A stretch of 14,545 bases of DNA from Candidatus Sediminicultor sextus (GTDB lineage Bacteria; Atribacterota; Phoenicimicrobiia; Phoenicimicrobiales; Phoenicimicrobiaceae): assembly GCA_014894735.1 (NCBI GenBank), contig JADBKX010000032.1, positions 1 to 14,545 of the forward strand, given 5' to 3'. The position numbers and the translations under genes were made by a program. Within the stretch, counting starts at the first letter, position 1; every line of letters starts with the position of its first letter. Below, one piece after another: positions 13,780 to 14,545 of the stretch. A model generated the notes under the pieces. It was not told the origin of the DNA, searched no databases, and worked only from the letters and a program-made list of their open reading frames with translations.

Positions 13780-14545
13780 CTATGCAAATTTAACTTTCTT
13801 CGATATTCTTATCTTCTGTAAGATTATTACTCCCACTAATAATACAATACCTATTCCATCAGTTAATAACCCGGGTCTTAATAAAGCAAGTGCACTAATA
13901 ATTAATATAACTCTTTCATATATATTAACATGGTCAAGAAGATATCCACCAGCAGCTGCTCCTAAGGCTAATACACCAGCTAAACAAGTAATAATCAATA
14001 CCAAAGTATGGGCTACCGTACTATTTATAAATAACAGTCCTGGGTCAAGGGCAAATATAAAGGGAATCATAAATCCCGCTACTGCTAATCTTACGGCAAT
14101 AAAACCGGTTTTCATAGAATTTCCGCCGGAAATTCCTGCTGCGGCATAAGCTGCTACCGCTACCGGCGGGGTAAGGTCAGCGATTACTCCAAAGTAAAGG
14201 ATAAATAGATGGGCAGCTAAAGGGTTTACCCCTAAATCAATTAAAGCAGGTGCAGCCATGATAGATAGAATGATATATTTTGCAGTTGTAGGAAGTCCCA
14301 TTCCCAACAAAATGGAGGCAATCATAGTGAAGAAAAGAGTTAACATTAAATTGCCATGGCCTAACATTACCAGTCCATTAGCAATCTTTAATCCTAAACC
14401 GGTAAGAGTCACTGCTCCCACTACCATTCCCGCACAGGCACATGCTGCTGCTACACCTAAAGCACTCTTAGCCCCTTCTTCAAAGGCCTGACCTAATTTC
14501 TTTAAATTTAGACGGGTATCAGGCTTTACCATACTAATAGCTAAG
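13780..14545 (-). CDS. TRAP-type transporter fused permease (4TM/12TM), C-terminal part, cut by window edge
   Basis: This is the membrane component of a tripartite ATP-independent periplasmic transporter, which takes up organic solutes using an ion gradient together with a binding protein. The reading frame is open to the window end (Leu-Ala-Ile-Ser precedes the Met at 14532), so that Met is probably internal and the N-terminal half lies outside. About 255 residues are visible. The large-subunit signature is clear: LLGMGLPTTAKYIILSIMAA, then GVIADLTPPVAVAAYAAAGI and SGGNSMKTGF. The end has further hydrophobic helices and the PGLLTDGIGIVLLVGV segment typical of fused TRAP permeases of the TAXI type. 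The substrate cannot be told. The next gene downstream is 213 bp away with its own promoter. Confidence 0.9.
   Translation of the reverse strand, partial: LAISMVKPDTRLNLKKLGQAFEEGAKSALGVAAACACAGMVVGAVTLTGLGLKIANGLVMLGHGNLMLTLFFTMIASILLGMGLPTTAKYIILSIMAAPALIDLGVNPLAAHLFILYFGVIADLTPPVAVAAYAAAGISGGNSMKTGFIAVRLAVAGFMIPFIFALDPGLLFINSTVAHTLVLIITCLAGVLALGAAAGGYLLDHVNIYERVILIISALALLRPGLLTDGIGIVLLVGVIILQKIRISKKVKFA

Overview
The window looks like a piece of chromosome from an AT-rich, probably anaerobic bacterium. All eleven recognisable protein genes lie on the minus strand, so transcription runs from high to low coordinates. The order cdd, recO, glyQ, glyS, DUF299 regulator, ppdK resembles the Firmicutes arrangement (cdd-era-recO-glyQ-glyS-yqfL). 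The split alpha2beta2 glycyl-tRNA synthetase, the pyruvate phosphate dikinase (PPDK) and the membrane pyrophosphatase point to an anaerobe with a pyrophosphate-linked energy economy. Low-GC Firmicutes or a candidate phylum such as Atribacterota would fit. This placement is inference; there is no rRNA or tRNA gene to settle it.

Layout from right to left. (1) 14545-13780: the C-terminal part of a fused TRAP-type transporter permease, cut by the window edge. (2) 13779-13567: a spacer with a good sigma70-type promoter, a long hairpin followed by a T-run on the plus strand, and a possible transposase fossil. (3) 13566-9058: a tight probable operon of two tandem CNNM/CorC-type membrane proteins, a DUF3048 (YerB-like) exported protein, cytidine deaminase and RecO. 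(4) 9057-8780: a spacer holding a composite array of 7- and 8-bp repeats, then an almost consensus promoter and a leader of about 95 nt. (5) 8779-2305: glyQ, glyS, the PPDK regulatory kinase/phosphotransferase and ppdK, with 2-24 bp gaps and Shine-Dalgarno sequences embedded in the ends of the preceding genes. (6) 2304-2130: a spacer with a perfect 20-bp palindrome and a 17-bp hairpin. (7) 2129-159: a K+-dependent-type membrane pyrophosphatase, hppA. (8) 158-1: non-coding sequence repeating the 7- and 8-bp elements seen in region 4.

Functionally, ppdK, its regulator and hppA form a pyrophosphate module. PPDK interconverts PEP + AMP + PPi with pyruvate + ATP + Pi, the DUF299 protein is expected to switch PPDK off and on at a Thr two residues before the catalytic His, and HppA couples PPi hydrolysis to ion pumping. 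GlyQS itself makes PPi during tRNA charging. The other genes are housekeeping (RecO repair, cytidine salvage) or envelope/ion transport.

I found no CRISPR array, tRNA, rRNA, riboswitch or clearly novel gene system. The least explained material is intergenic: degenerate heptamer and octamer arrays directly after two unrelated genes, a small palindrome family, and the 13.6-13.7 kb spacer.
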